Of a stretch of 64,000 bases of DNA, positions 32,753-41,236 are shown one piece after another; position 1 is the first letter of the stretch, and every line of letters begins with the position of its first letter. The notes below the pieces were generated by a model, which did no database searches, was not told the DNA's origin, and worked only from the letters and a program-made list of their open reading frames with translations. This stretch comes from Acidicapsa ligni (GTDB lineage Bacteria > Acidobacteriota > Terriglobia > Terriglobales > Acidobacteriaceae). The stretch spans positions 124,001 through 188,000 of the forward strand of contig NZ_JAGSYG010000007.1 in NCBI RefSeq assembly GCF_025685655.1, in the 5' to 3' direction. The translations under genes and the position numbers were made by a program.

Positions 32753-33694
32753 TCATCCGGTGAGTGGCAATCTTGACTGAATTTTGTGACCGAGGTTATC
32801 GATCTTGCGCGACGTGGCTCGAACAAACTCTTTCACGAGACGTGATTTGGTATCGGAGCGAACTGCAAGATTTGTCACTAGGCGAAGATTTTGTTCTGAC
32901 AACGGCCTCATAGTTATGCCGTCACGCGAGATGCGCCATGCCGCGCTTCGCGGAAGAAATGCAAGCGCTTGATGCTCCAAAATGAGCTCGGATACCTCTT
33001 CAGGGCTCATAACGTGAAAGATGTCTTTCGGACGTACATTCTTATCGGAGCCAGCGAGCAGAATCAAATCGTACAGGTACGGATTTGCATGACGACTGAG
33101 TAGTATCCAGTTCCGTCCCTGCATTTGCTCCATCGAAATTTCTCGATGATCCACCAGAAGATCGTCTATTGACATGGCGATGTAAAACGGATTGTCGGCT
33201 AGACGCAATAGGCTAAGTTTAGGTGTCTCGGGAATTCCGGTTGTGATAGCTGCGTCCAGATCCCCTGAAATTACATGGCGCGCCAATTCGTTTGAATAGT
33301 TGCTCCACTGCTTAATCCTCATCCCGGGAAATAGTGGCAAACGGATGGATAACAAAGTGGAAACGAGAAATGGATCGGTATAGGAAGACTTTCCTAGATT
33401 CAAAATTTCATCAGCACCGTTAAAGACGGCGGTTGCTACTGTAACGGCACGCTCGGTGTGCAAAATCGCTTCACGCGCCTCTTCGACGAACGCACGTCCA
33501 GCGTCGGTCAACTCGACAGATTGGTGGGTGCGATTGAAGAGCCGAAATCCCAACTGGTTTTCCAGTTCATAAATTTGTTTGCTCAGCGTGGACTGACCGA
33601 TATGCAAGCGGTCGGCGGCACGCGAGAAATTCAAGTCTTTCGCCACAGCGATAGCGGCTTGAAGTAAGCGAACTTCGGGAAGAGCCATGACCAT
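32753..33694 (-). CDS. LysR-family transcriptional regulator
   Basis: This is a 313-residue protein. The N-terminal winged helix-turn-helix is canonical: LLQAAIAVAKDLNFSRAADR, LHIGQSTLSKQIYELENQLG. The remainder is the two-lobed effector domain. No target is divergent; the upstream 270 bp lead to the tRNA-associated element. The effector is unknown. Confidence 0.93.
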   Translation of the reverse strand: MVMALPEVRLLQAAIAVAKDLNFSRAADRLHIGQSTLSKQIYELENQLGFRLFNRTHQSVELTDAGRAFVEEAREAILHTERAVTVATAVFNGADEILNLGKSSYTDPFLVSTLLSIRLPLFPGMRIKQWSNYSNELARHVISGDLDAAITTGIPETPKLSLLRLADNPFYIAMSIDDLLVDHREISMEQMQGRNWILLSRHANPYLYDLILLAGSDKNVRPKDIFHVMSPEEVSELILEHQALAFLPRSAAWRISRDGITMRPLSEQNLRLVTNLAVRSDTKSRLVKEFVRATSRKIDNLGHKIQSRLPLTG

Positions 33695-33928
33695 CCTCCT
33701 AGCTCAGCGATGGGAGACGGCGAACAGACAAACAGCGTCATTCGTCGATTACAACGTATGCATTTTAGTCCTCATGCATCTCGACTTGCTATAGACGACT
33801 ATGCTCCAAAAGTTCTCGTTATTCTTGCGCGGAATAACGGTCTCCCTAATTTTCATTGGACGCGTGAGCACATCCCTCACGATCATTGGCTCAATTCAGG
33901 CATCGGCCAGAAGTTCCAATTTTCGTTT

Positions 33929-33940
33929 CGGGGACGACGG
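33929..33940. repeat. Attachment-site copy (left) of the tRNA-Asp 3' end
   Basis: CGGGGACGACGG is identical to 35509-35520, the discriminator base plus acceptor 3' strand of the tRNA-Asp gene, in the same orientation. It begins 30 bp before the excisionase-like gene. Two such copies bracket the integrase. Confidence 0.65.
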
Positions 33941-33969
33941 ACTTCGACGCTTGGTTTGGAGTGATCTTT

Positions 33970-34227
33970 ATGGCTCAGACTCATTACCTGCTTGACGCAA
34001 AGGAAGCTGCACAGATTCTTCGGATGGATAAGCGAACGCTGGTTCGCTGGGCACGTCTTGGTCAAATTCCAGCCCACCCGATGGGAGAGGGCAAACGGAA
34101 GCTGTGGCGCTTTGTAGAGCATGAGCTGCTGCAGTGGGTGGAAGCCCGAAGAATCAACTGTGAACGACGTCCGCCCACGAGTACCATGGGAGTAGCCATC
34201 AACGCTCATGCTAGGAGAACAGCATGA
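33970..34227 (+). CDS. Excisionase-like MerR/Xis helix-turn-helix protein
   Basis: This 85-residue protein has an N-terminal winged helix typical of Xis/MerR-like DNA-binding proteins: YLLDAKEAAQILRMDKRTLV, RWARLGQIPAHP, then a wing with GKRKLWRFVEHEL. The ATG at 33970 is chosen because the upstream extension crosses the attachment site. The stop overlaps the integrase start as ATGA, so the two proteins are coupled, which is the normal xis-int arrangement. Confidence 0.82.
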   Translation: MAQTHYLLDAKEAAQILRMDKRTLVRWARLGQIPAHPMGEGKRKLWRFVEHELLQWVEARRINCERRPPTSTMGVAINAHARRTA

Positions 34228-35483
34228 GTCGGTTTCAACAAGGAAGTCTCTTGAAACAAAAGCGCAAGAGCGGGCCGGACGTATGGGTGTTTCGCTGGTA
34301 TGACGAGACCAGTGGCAAACGCACATACAAGAAACGTAATCTCGGGACGGTGAGAGATCTTCCGTCGCGCCGGGATGCGGAGCAGGCCGTCGCCGACTTT
34401 CGCGCCAACATCAATGTCGAGGTCAGAGTTCCTATCACGGTCTCTGAACTCATAGCCCACTATCGCAAACACGAGCTGACTGCCGACAAAAAGGCATTCG
34501 CCACTATTGAGTCAACCTCGATCTATCTGACGAACCACATCGCTCCGAAATGGGGCGAAAAGTGGTTATCCGATGTTCGGACCGTGGAAGTCGAAGAGTG
34601 GCTGCACGCCCTGCCGTACGCTCCAGCGACAAAGAGCAAAGTCCGGAACATCATGTCCGCAGTGTTCAACCATGCCATCCGGTATGAGTGGACGCATCGC
34701 AACCCCATCACCAAGGTCCGGGCCTCGTCAAAGCGCCTGCGCGAACCGGATGTTCTGACACCTGGCGAATTTTCCGCCCTAGTGGAAGAACTACCGCTGC
34801 GTGTAAAAGCGATGGTAATCCTGGCTGGGAGTACGGGGTTGCGGCGGTCGGAACTGGTTGCCCTCACATGGCGAGATGTCGATCCGCTCCTGATGCAGAT
34901 CAACGTCCTTCGTTCATGTGTGCGGGGTCGCTTCGGAGATACGAAAACCGAGGCCAGCCGCAAACCCGTTCCACTGCACACGTCGGTCGTCGAATGCCTC
35001 GATGTCTGGAGGAAGGAATCCCGCTACAACGGCGAGGACGATTTTCTCTTTCCATCGCTTCGGAATGAGGGAAGAACGCCGGTCACTCCCGACATGATTC
35101 TGAAGAAGATCATTCGCCCCGCACTCGTCCGGGCGAAAATCATGGGCAAAAGGATCGGATGGCACAGCTTCCGTCACTCTTTGGCAACCAACCTGAGAGC
35201 GGCTGGAGCCGACCTGAAGACAGCCCAGGAACTCCTGCGTCACGCGAACTCGCGGATCACTCTCGATCTCTACACACGAGCGATCTCAGCGAACAAACGT
35301 GAGGCCAACAATAAAGTGATGGAGATGGTAATTGAGGCCGGCAAGACTAGGCTTTCAGCACCCTCGCCAGCACCCTCGCAAAGGGAACCGCTGATGTTGG
35401 AAGGCAGCAAAAAAGGTGCCGGAAACTCTCAGCACCCTTCAGCACCCTCGCGGGTTAAAACTAAGATTGTCACTGTGCCATAA
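34224..35483 (+). CDS. int: Tyrosine recombinase (phage-type integrase)
   Basis: This is a 419-residue integrase. There is an Arm-binding AP2-like N-terminal part, a SAM-like core-binding domain (about 70-170) and the catalytic domain. The active-site residues are visible: R207 in STGLRRSEL, H314-x-x-R317 in WHSFRHSLA, H340 in LLRHANS, and nucleophile Y350 in TLDLYTRA. It ends 26 bp before the tRNA-Asp gene. All residues needed for activity appear intact, so the element may still be mobile. Confidence 0.95.
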   Translation: MSRFQQGSLLKQKRKSGPDVWVFRWYDETSGKRTYKKRNLGTVRDLPSRRDAEQAVADFRANINVEVRVPITVSELIAHYRKHELTADKKAFATIESTSIYLTNHIAPKWGEKWLSDVRTVEVEEWLHALPYAPATKSKVRNIMSAVFNHAIRYEWTHRNPITKVRASSKRLREPDVLTPGEFSALVEELPLRVKAMVILAGSTGLRRSELVALTWRDVDPLLMQINVLRSCVRGRFGDTKTEASRKPVPLHTSVVECLDVWRKESRYNGEDDFLFPSLRNEGRTPVTPDMILKKIIRPALVRAKIMGKRIGWHSFRHSLATNLRAAGADLKTAQELLRHANSRITLDLYTRAISANKREANNKVMEMVIEAGKTRLSAPSPAPSQREPLMLEGSKKGAGNSQHPSAPSRVKTKIVTVP

Positions 35484-35505
35484 ACCATTCATTTTCTTTG
35501 GTTTA

Positions 35506-35583
<78 letters not shown>

Positions 35584-35679
35584 AGCTTGACCCTTTGGTC
35601 TCACTGACTGCAACTCTTCGAGTGTAGCAGAACCACCCGATTCTCGTAAAACCTGCGGCGTGGAAAACTCGTGCATTAA

Positions 35680-36483
35680 CTAGCTAACGCGCGAGTTACG
35701 TATCGCAGACACAAAGCCCATATCCATAGAGATTCCGCGCACGCACTGCAGTAAATTATTCGCAATCGCAGGTAGCTTTTGCGCCGTCACGCGGAAGGAC
35801 GGACCGGAAATGCTGACGGCGGCAATAGGTTGTCGCTGCGCATCGAGCACCGGAACTGCGATGCATCGCAACCCTTCCTCCAACTCTTCATCATCGACCG
35901 CATATCCGCGGCGACGCGTCTTTTCGATCTCAGCGCGAAGAGCTTCAGCGGTGGCGATAGTACGATGCGTAAACCGCTCGAAGCGGGTACGGCGGATCAC
36001 TTCAACAATGCGTTCTTCAGGCAAAAACGCCAGAATAGCTTTACCAACGGAGGTGCAATGCACCGGATTGCTCGCACCAACTCTAGTGATCATTCGAACC
36101 GAACGCGCTGGCTCGATTTTATCCAGATAAATGACATGTGCCTGCTCCAGGATGCAGAGATGAGCAGTCTCCTCGGTCTCATTGACCAGCTTGCGAAGAT
36201 GAGGCTGAGCGCGATCCCGCAGGTCATATTGTTCGATGGCACGGTTTCCAAAATCGAACAGCCGCAGTCCAAGGCGAAACTTGCCGTTCACCGTTCTTTC
36301 CACCATGTGGTGTCGTTCCAAAACCATCAAAAAACGATGAGCTGTGCTCTTGTGCAGGCTCAGCGATGAGGCAACCTGTGCCAAGCCAAGAGGAACATCA
36401 CTCTCGCCCAACAAATCAAGTACTGCAAATGCGCGGTCTAGGGCCTGAACTTTGTATGTTCCCTGCGGCGGGGTGTCTCGCAA
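35680..36483 (-). CDS. IclR-family transcriptional regulator
   Basis: This is a 267-residue protein. The winged helix is VQALDRAFAVLDLLGESDVP to FLMVLERHHMVER, and the effector domain contains the IclR signatures VHCTSVGKAILAFLPEE, RGYAVDDEELEEGLRCIAVP and AAVSISGPSFRV. IclR proteins often control small-acid or sugar catabolism. It sits upstream of the APC permease and GH2 genes of the glycan locus on the same strand but after them in transcription order, so it may be read together with them or from its own promoter at 36484-36708. Confidence 0.93.
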   Translation of the reverse strand: MRDTPPQGTYKVQALDRAFAVLDLLGESDVPLGLAQVASSLSLHKSTAHRFLMVLERHHMVERTVNGKFRLGLRLFDFGNRAIEQYDLRDRAQPHLRKLVNETEETAHLCILEQAHVIYLDKIEPARSVRMITRVGASNPVHCTSVGKAILAFLPEERIVEVIRRTRFERFTHRTIATAEALRAEIEKTRRRGYAVDDEELEEGLRCIAVPVLDAQRQPIAAVSISGPSFRVTAQKLPAIANNLLQCVRGISMDMGFVSAIRNSRVS

Positions 36484-36502
36484 TGTGGTCCTCCATCTCG
36501 GT

Positions 36503-36534
36503 GGGTGAACTCATCTAAGTGTGCAATTTCACCC
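36503..36534. promoter_or_regulatory. Inverted repeat in the IclR promoter region
   Basis: GGGTGAA (36503-36509) pairs with TTCACCC (36528-36534), 20 bp upstream of the IclR start. Autoregulation is a common IclR feature; this is a possible operator. Confidence 0.3.
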
Positions 36535-36626
36535 TTTGTCGTGTCAACAGGTAGGACACCATCTCATCCGTTACAGCGCACGTCTTCCACCCCGGCTATT
36601 TACCGAGGGAGGCGATTTCATACCCA

Positions 36627-36643
36627 TTCATTCGAACAATGAA
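36627..36643. promoter_or_regulatory. Palindrome TTCATT-N5-AATGAA
   Basis: A perfect 6-bp inverted repeat about 145 bp upstream of the IclR start and 65 bp beyond the permease stop. It is another candidate IclR-type site. Confidence 0.3.
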
Positions 36644-36708
36644 AATCGTTCCGGATAGGCGAATCAGCAGGTGCTTAGTAGCAAGGATGTTTAAATCGTA
36701 CAGGGCGA

Positions 36709-38064
36709 TTACACAGAGGCTTCGACGCCGTCACCGGGTAGCTTCATGTATCGCTTTCGAAGTAGCCATAAGCCAATGCCGATAACAGCCCACACGGTTC
36801 CTACTACACGAGCGAGATGCCCAAGATTGAACCAGAGGAAACAGCAGGTGGCGAAGCCGCAAACCCCAAGCAGAATAGGAAACCATTCCTTCAGTCTTCC
36901 CTGTCGCCAGGCATTCAGTATTGCAGCGACGTTTACTCCCATAAAAGCAAGCAATGCACCGTAATTCAGGAGTTCTGTTCCGAGCTGATAGCTGAAGCAA
37001 AGAGCTCCAACCAGACATATGCCGCCAATGAGAAGCACATTGTTACGAGGAATCCGGTTCTTGGGATGGACCGCTCCGAAGAATCGCTTAGGAAGCGCGC
37101 CATCCTGCCCCATCGCAAGCATGAGACGGGCAGCTCCGAGCTGTGAAGCCATGCCAGAACCGATTGTCGCTAATAACAGCGCACCATTCACAATTGTGAA
37201 CAATGCCGGGCCACCCACACGGCCGGATATATAGACATATGCTGTATCTATATCGGGAAACACCTTGCTCTGGGGCCATGCAAGCTGTCCAACATATACT
37301 TCAATGCTAGCGAGCATTCCAGTAACAATGCATGTCCATACAATCGCGCGCGGGACATTCCGTGACGGATCTTTTGCCTCGTCTGACAAAGTGGAAATGC
37401 CGTCAAATCCAATGTAGGTAAGCACCGCTATAGATGTACCTCGCAGTAGTCCTGACGACGTAAAGGTTGATGGGTCATAGAACGGATGTGTCAGAAATCC
37501 AGCAGGATATGTCGGTAGATGGAGAAGATAACGCAGGGCTGCGATGAGTACGAGAATGATTACTATACCAAGTACAAGTGCCATGCCTGCGTTGATCTTG
37601 GCCGACGTCTCCATGCCATTGCAATTCAGTGTAGTAAAGAGCAATGCGAACAAACACACCCAGATAACATACGGTACCTCTGGCAGAAAATTGATGGCAG
37701 CTTTGCTGCACCAAATCATGCATATCAATGGATTGAGAATGTAATCCATGACCATGCACCAGCCGGTTAGATAGCCAAGGCTGGAATGAATCTCCTTGCC
37801 TACATAAAGAAAGGCCGAACCGCCGTGCGGATGGACTCTTGCCATTCGTCCGTAGCTTACAGACGTGAAAAGCATCGCTATCATTGCCAGCAAGATCGCT
37901 GTAACGACATGCCCATGCGCCTCGGCAGAGATAACGCCGTAGCTAGGCATAGGAGCCGTCGGTTGAATAAGGATGATCCCGTAAAGGATGAGATCCCAGA
38001 AACGAAGACTCCGTTTCAAGCTTGCCGGCTGATTCATGGAGACTTCGTCCTGCTTGGATGACAT
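36709..38064 (-). CDS. APC-superfamily amino acid/amine permease
   Basis: This protein is about 451 residues with 12 predicted membrane segments. The start at 38064 (MSSKQDEVSM) follows AAGGATC; the frame extends to 38118. Early segments FWDLILYGIILIQPTAPMPS and conserved HPHGGSAFLYVGKEI match the APC amino-acid transporter fold, and SIAVLTYIGFDGISTLSDEA contains the broken helix 6. It follows GH2 by 8 bp and is surely co-transcribed with it. In a glycan locus it may import a glycosyl-amino acid or another amine released from glycopeptides, which is inference. Confidence 0.9.
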   Translation of the reverse strand: MSSKQDEVSMNQPASLKRSLRFWDLILYGIILIQPTAPMPSYGVISAEAHGHVVTAILLAMIAMLFTSVSYGRMARVHPHGGSAFLYVGKEIHSSLGYLTGWCMVMDYILNPLICMIWCSKAAINFLPEVPYVIWVCLFALLFTTLNCNGMETSAKINAGMALVLGIVIILVLIAALRYLLHLPTYPAGFLTHPFYDPSTFTSSGLLRGTSIAVLTYIGFDGISTLSDEAKDPSRNVPRAIVWTCIVTGMLASIEVYVGQLAWPQSKVFPDIDTAYVYISGRVGGPALFTIVNGALLLATIGSGMASQLGAARLMLAMGQDGALPKRFFGAVHPKNRIPRNNVLLIGGICLVGALCFSYQLGTELLNYGALLAFMGVNVAAILNAWRQGRLKEWFPILLGVCGFATCCFLWFNLGHLARVVGTVWAVIGIGLWLLRKRYMKLPGDGVEASV

Positions 38065-38072
38065 TCTGATCC

Positions 38073-40727
38073 TTATGGGGCAACAGTAGGCGATAGCTCT
38101 TCTTGCTTCACATTCCATCCTGCGATATCAACAACAGGTTTCTCTGGCGCATCCTCGGGAAGAATCGCGATAAGAGTTGCGGACTCCCCGGGCATAAGCT
38201 CGATCCAGTTGTCCGACCATAACACAGGCGCAACCAGCTCTCCCTTGCTGCTACGGATAGCAGCAGATAGCTGAAATGCAAGCCCATCGGATGGGTTCTG
38301 GAGATGAACTCTTACTTCGCGCCCCTTGCTCGTATTTACAGTCTCTGCATGCGAAGCTATCTTAACCGGCTTGAGTGCTCTTAGCGCCGACAATTCTTCA
38401 TGCTTCAATGCCGGTGTATGCGTGAAGTCCGTCTTCTCCCAATCGAAGGTGGTAAGAGTCGTCGGAACCCAATAAAAATTACGGCTTACGGTCTGTCCTC
38501 TCAAGTCAACGAGCATGAGTTCCACGAATAATATCCTGGAATCGCCGGCAAATACGTTGTCTGGAATTACGCCGGCACGTGTCGAAGAATCTGCCGACGA
38601 TTCAACTTCCTTCGTATCAGAGAAGATCTCCTTCAGTTGCATGTCGTAAACATGCACCGTCGAGCGTAGTTTAGGCAGAGCCTGATAGGTGCTGTTTACG
38701 ACAACAATGCTGTGATCATCATAGGAATACTGAATATGCACTGGTTCGCAGGCCTTCTTGACTCCGAAATATCCGCCGCCAGCATCCAGGTAGTAGTCAT
38801 ACAGATGCCAGATATTCGATGGCCACGCATTATTCAACATCCACTGAACCACACCAGTCGAGGTGTATTTATTCCTGCTGTAGGCTTCGAACATCGCGCG
38901 TTCAGAGTCATACTGCATCGTCTGTGCTACCTGTACATAATCCTTCGCGTCGGTTGGCGAAGTGTACACATGGCTCATCGCATCATCAAAAACTTTAAGA
39001 GAATGAAATTCACCCCCGCCGTTATGAAAATTCCATTCTTCACTGGGCGGCCACGCGAGAGTTCCTGGAACAAATTTTTTCAAACTGACAATGCTCGGAA
39101 TTGCAGGCCCAGGCCCTGTCTCCGTATTAAATCCGTAAGCACCCCCATGGCTCTGATCCACGTACCAATAGGACGGAGCAACATAATCGTAAGGGCCAGT
39201 CATCTTCACGCCACTCTTTCCGCTAACGGATGTAGGCGTTGCACTGGCAGAAGAAAGCGTTGGGTTAGGCCAATGCGTTTCCGCTTCAACCTTCAGGTAG
39301 AGCTCCTCAACATCGGACGGCGGTGGGTTATCGCTTCCATTCAGCCAAACAAGCAGGCTCGCGTGATGTCGCAGGCGCAACATCTGTGAGCGAAGCGAGG
39401 CTGCGGCAACAGTCCGGTTTTCAGGCGACCATTGATCCCATTGCTCCCATTGATCGCAGCAACACCACCCAAGCATCACGAGGATTCCCTGCTCGTCTGC
39501 TAGATTGAAAAAGTCCTCCGTCTCCAACTTTCCTTCGAGCCGAATCGTATTTAGACGTAGATCGCGTACCAGCTTGAACTGCTCTTTAAGCCTCTTTTCA
39601 TCGGTGCGCAGCAGCATATCCTGCGACCAGCCGCCCCCACGTATCAGGATCGGCTTCCCATTCACGCGAAAAAGTCGGCTTCCCTTCTCCGTGAGTTCGG
39701 ATGTCATCTCGCGAATACCAAAGCGAATCGCCTTCTCATCCGATATCTGGCCATTGCGAATAAAGTGGAGATCGAGAGACTCAAGATGCGGATCACCCAT
39801 CGCATAGGGCCACCACACTTTTGGATTCCGGATCTTTAATTGCGGATAGTCACTCGGCAGGAACGCTACTGTGCGGTCTTCATGCGGATTCAGCGAAACC
39901 TTTTGCTCAATGTCGACTCCAGCTATTTTTCCTTTTACATCCCCCGTAATCGTTTCGTCGGTTGCGTTGTGAAGCTCGGCATAGACGGTCAATTCAGCAT
40001 CAGCCAATGAGCCATCAGAAAAGTGAGTCGACACTTCCGGGGACTGCAAAGTCACAGCTCCAGTACGAACCAGGGACACATCCCCGATCAACCCCATGTC
40101 CTTATCCGGAGGTGCGGGACTCCAATCAACCCAGTTGATGCCAAGATCTTTTTCAGTCGGAGCAAACGTTTCAACGGCGAGTACATTTTGCTGCCCCGCA
40201 AGAACCTGGCCGGTGACGTCGAGATCGTACACACGATAGGCTCCGGCAATCGTTGTCGAATCCGCAATACGCTTGCCGTTAAGCCAAATGTTAGCCCGGT
40301 AGTTTATGCCGCCAAAATGCAGCGTGTAGTGACCGCCACGTCCCGCCTCAGGCAAACTAAACTCTTTGCGATACCACCATGCGCACCGATAAGGGCTGTC
40401 GGTCGGCATAGCCAGGTTTGAAAAGTTCGCTCCAATTGGATACCCACCACCAGGAATATCCCGCAAATGCGTTCCTACATAAAGATCAGGAACAACTTTA
40501 GCTGCGGATTGTGCGGCAAGGACAGTGGATGGAACCGTAATCCCGAGCCAGGACTGAACATCCAACCCCGGTTTGGAAATAGCCGCACCATCAACAGAAA
40601 CCTCACACCCCGACTTCAACCGCCATCCTTCGTGCAACGGCATCGTGGTGCCGGCAGCCAGCAACGGGGAAGCAAAAAGCAGGACATTGAGGACAACCAA
40701 AAGCCGCTTTAGTACCTGAAATGCCAT
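38073..40727 (-). CDS. GH2 exo-beta-glucosaminidase / mannosylglycoprotein beta-mannosidase-type hydrolase
   Basis: This protein has 884 residues from the ATG at 40727, with a signal peptide (LLVVLNVLLFASPLLAAG). It has the GH2 three-domain layout: jelly-roll (about 60-190, YRCAWWYRKEFSL), immunoglobulin-like, TIM barrel. The region GPYDYVAPSYWYVDQSHGGA strongly recalls CsxA exo-beta-D-glucosaminidase. The catalytic acid appears as Asp in LNGSDNPPP (about D466) and the nucleophile as Glu in FNTETGPG (about E536). An Asp acid is typical of that subgroup, which also includes plant endo-beta-mannosidase acting on N-glycan cores. The choice between Man-GlcNAc and GlcN cleavage cannot be made from sequence. 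It leads the permease in an operon. Confidence 0.85.
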   Translation of the reverse strand: MAFQVLKRLLVVLNVLLFASPLLAAGTTMPLHEGWRLKSGCEVSVDGAAISKPGLDVQSWLGITVPSTVLAAQSAAKVVPDLYVGTHLRDIPGGGYPIGANFSNLAMPTDSPYRCAWWYRKEFSLPEAGRGGHYTLHFGGINYRANIWLNGKRIADSTTIAGAYRVYDLDVTGQVLAGQQNVLAVETFAPTEKDLGINWVDWSPAPPDKDMGLIGDVSLVRTGAVTLQSPEVSTHFSDGSLADAELTVYAELHNATDETITGDVKGKIAGVDIEQKVSLNPHEDRTVAFLPSDYPQLKIRNPKVWWPYAMGDPHLESLDLHFIRNGQISDEKAIRFGIREMTSELTEKGSRLFRVNGKPILIRGGGWSQDMLLRTDEKRLKEQFKLVRDLRLNTIRLEGKLETEDFFNLADEQGILVMLGWCCCDQWEQWDQWSPENRTVAAASLRSQMLRLRHHASLLVWLNGSDNPPPSDVEELYLKVEAETHWPNPTLSSASATPTSVSGKSGVKMTGPYDYVAPSYWYVDQSHGGAYGFNTETGPGPAIPSIVSLKKFVPGTLAWPPSEEWNFHNGGGEFHSLKVFDDAMSHVYTSPTDAKDYVQVAQTMQYDSERAMFEAYSRNKYTSTGVVQWMLNNAWPSNIWHLYDYYLDAGGGYFGVKKACEPVHIQYSYDDHSIVVVNSTYQALPKLRSTVHVYDMQLKEIFSDTKEVESSADSSTRAGVIPDNVFAGDSRILFVELMLVDLRGQTVSRNFYWVPTTLTTFDWEKTDFTHTPALKHEELSALRALKPVKIASHAETVNTSKGREVRVHLQNPSDGLAFQLSAAIRSSKGELVAPVLWSDNWIELMPGESATLIAILPEDAPEKPVVDIAGWNVKQEELSPTVAP

Positions 40728-41236
40728 TATTCGTACCTTCGCTCTATGAGAAGTTGTTCGTAAGAAACGTATTCGAGCAGTACTCGTATACACGAGGCCA
40801 AAATTCTCGCCCACTAGATAGAGCAATGATCACATTGGCGCATTTCGATCACATAGTTGAACGATTAATCAAGTTTTATATATGTCCAGTTTCTGATGGG
40901 TCAAGGTATTTTTCATATTCCTGTCGTCCCATGCGAAGCAGAAGTCCAAATCAGGATGGCGTGTCGCTCTGATACAGGGCTCGCCACTTCTGCATCTTCA
41001 GGATTGCGACTCCTAAAATCGATTGGTTTGGACAACCCGCAAACAAATAATGATCATTTACGCCAAAAAATTACGCTAAAACGAAGCAATTTTGATAGAT
41101 TTTTTCATTTTTCTGGAATATGTCGTCATTTTGGATTAATGTGGATGTCACATGAATTTTCCCTAAATTCAACCGTTTCATTGTTTGCAAACTCGATTAA
41201 GGAATTGACTCAACCTCATTCAAAGGAAGGCCTCCC
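40728..41236. other. AT-rich divergent control region between GH2 and the TonB receptor
   Basis: 509 bp, clearly richer in A+T than the flanks, with no gene. It contains TGATCA at 40827-40832 paired with CGATCA at 40846-40851, and a single TGATCA at 41051-41056. Promoters for both genes should lie here. Confidence 0.5.
40827..40851. promoter_or_regulatory. Paired TGATCA-N13-CGATCA site
   Basis: TGATCA (40827) and CGATCA (40846) start 19 bp apart, 100-124 bp upstream of the GH2 start. The same spacing recurs at 47945 and 54063. Confidence 0.45.

Noticed and set aside
41051..41056. Single TGATCA near the receptor promoter as a full operator
   Set aside because: No partner half-site 19 bp to either side. 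It is mentioned only as a possible weak site.
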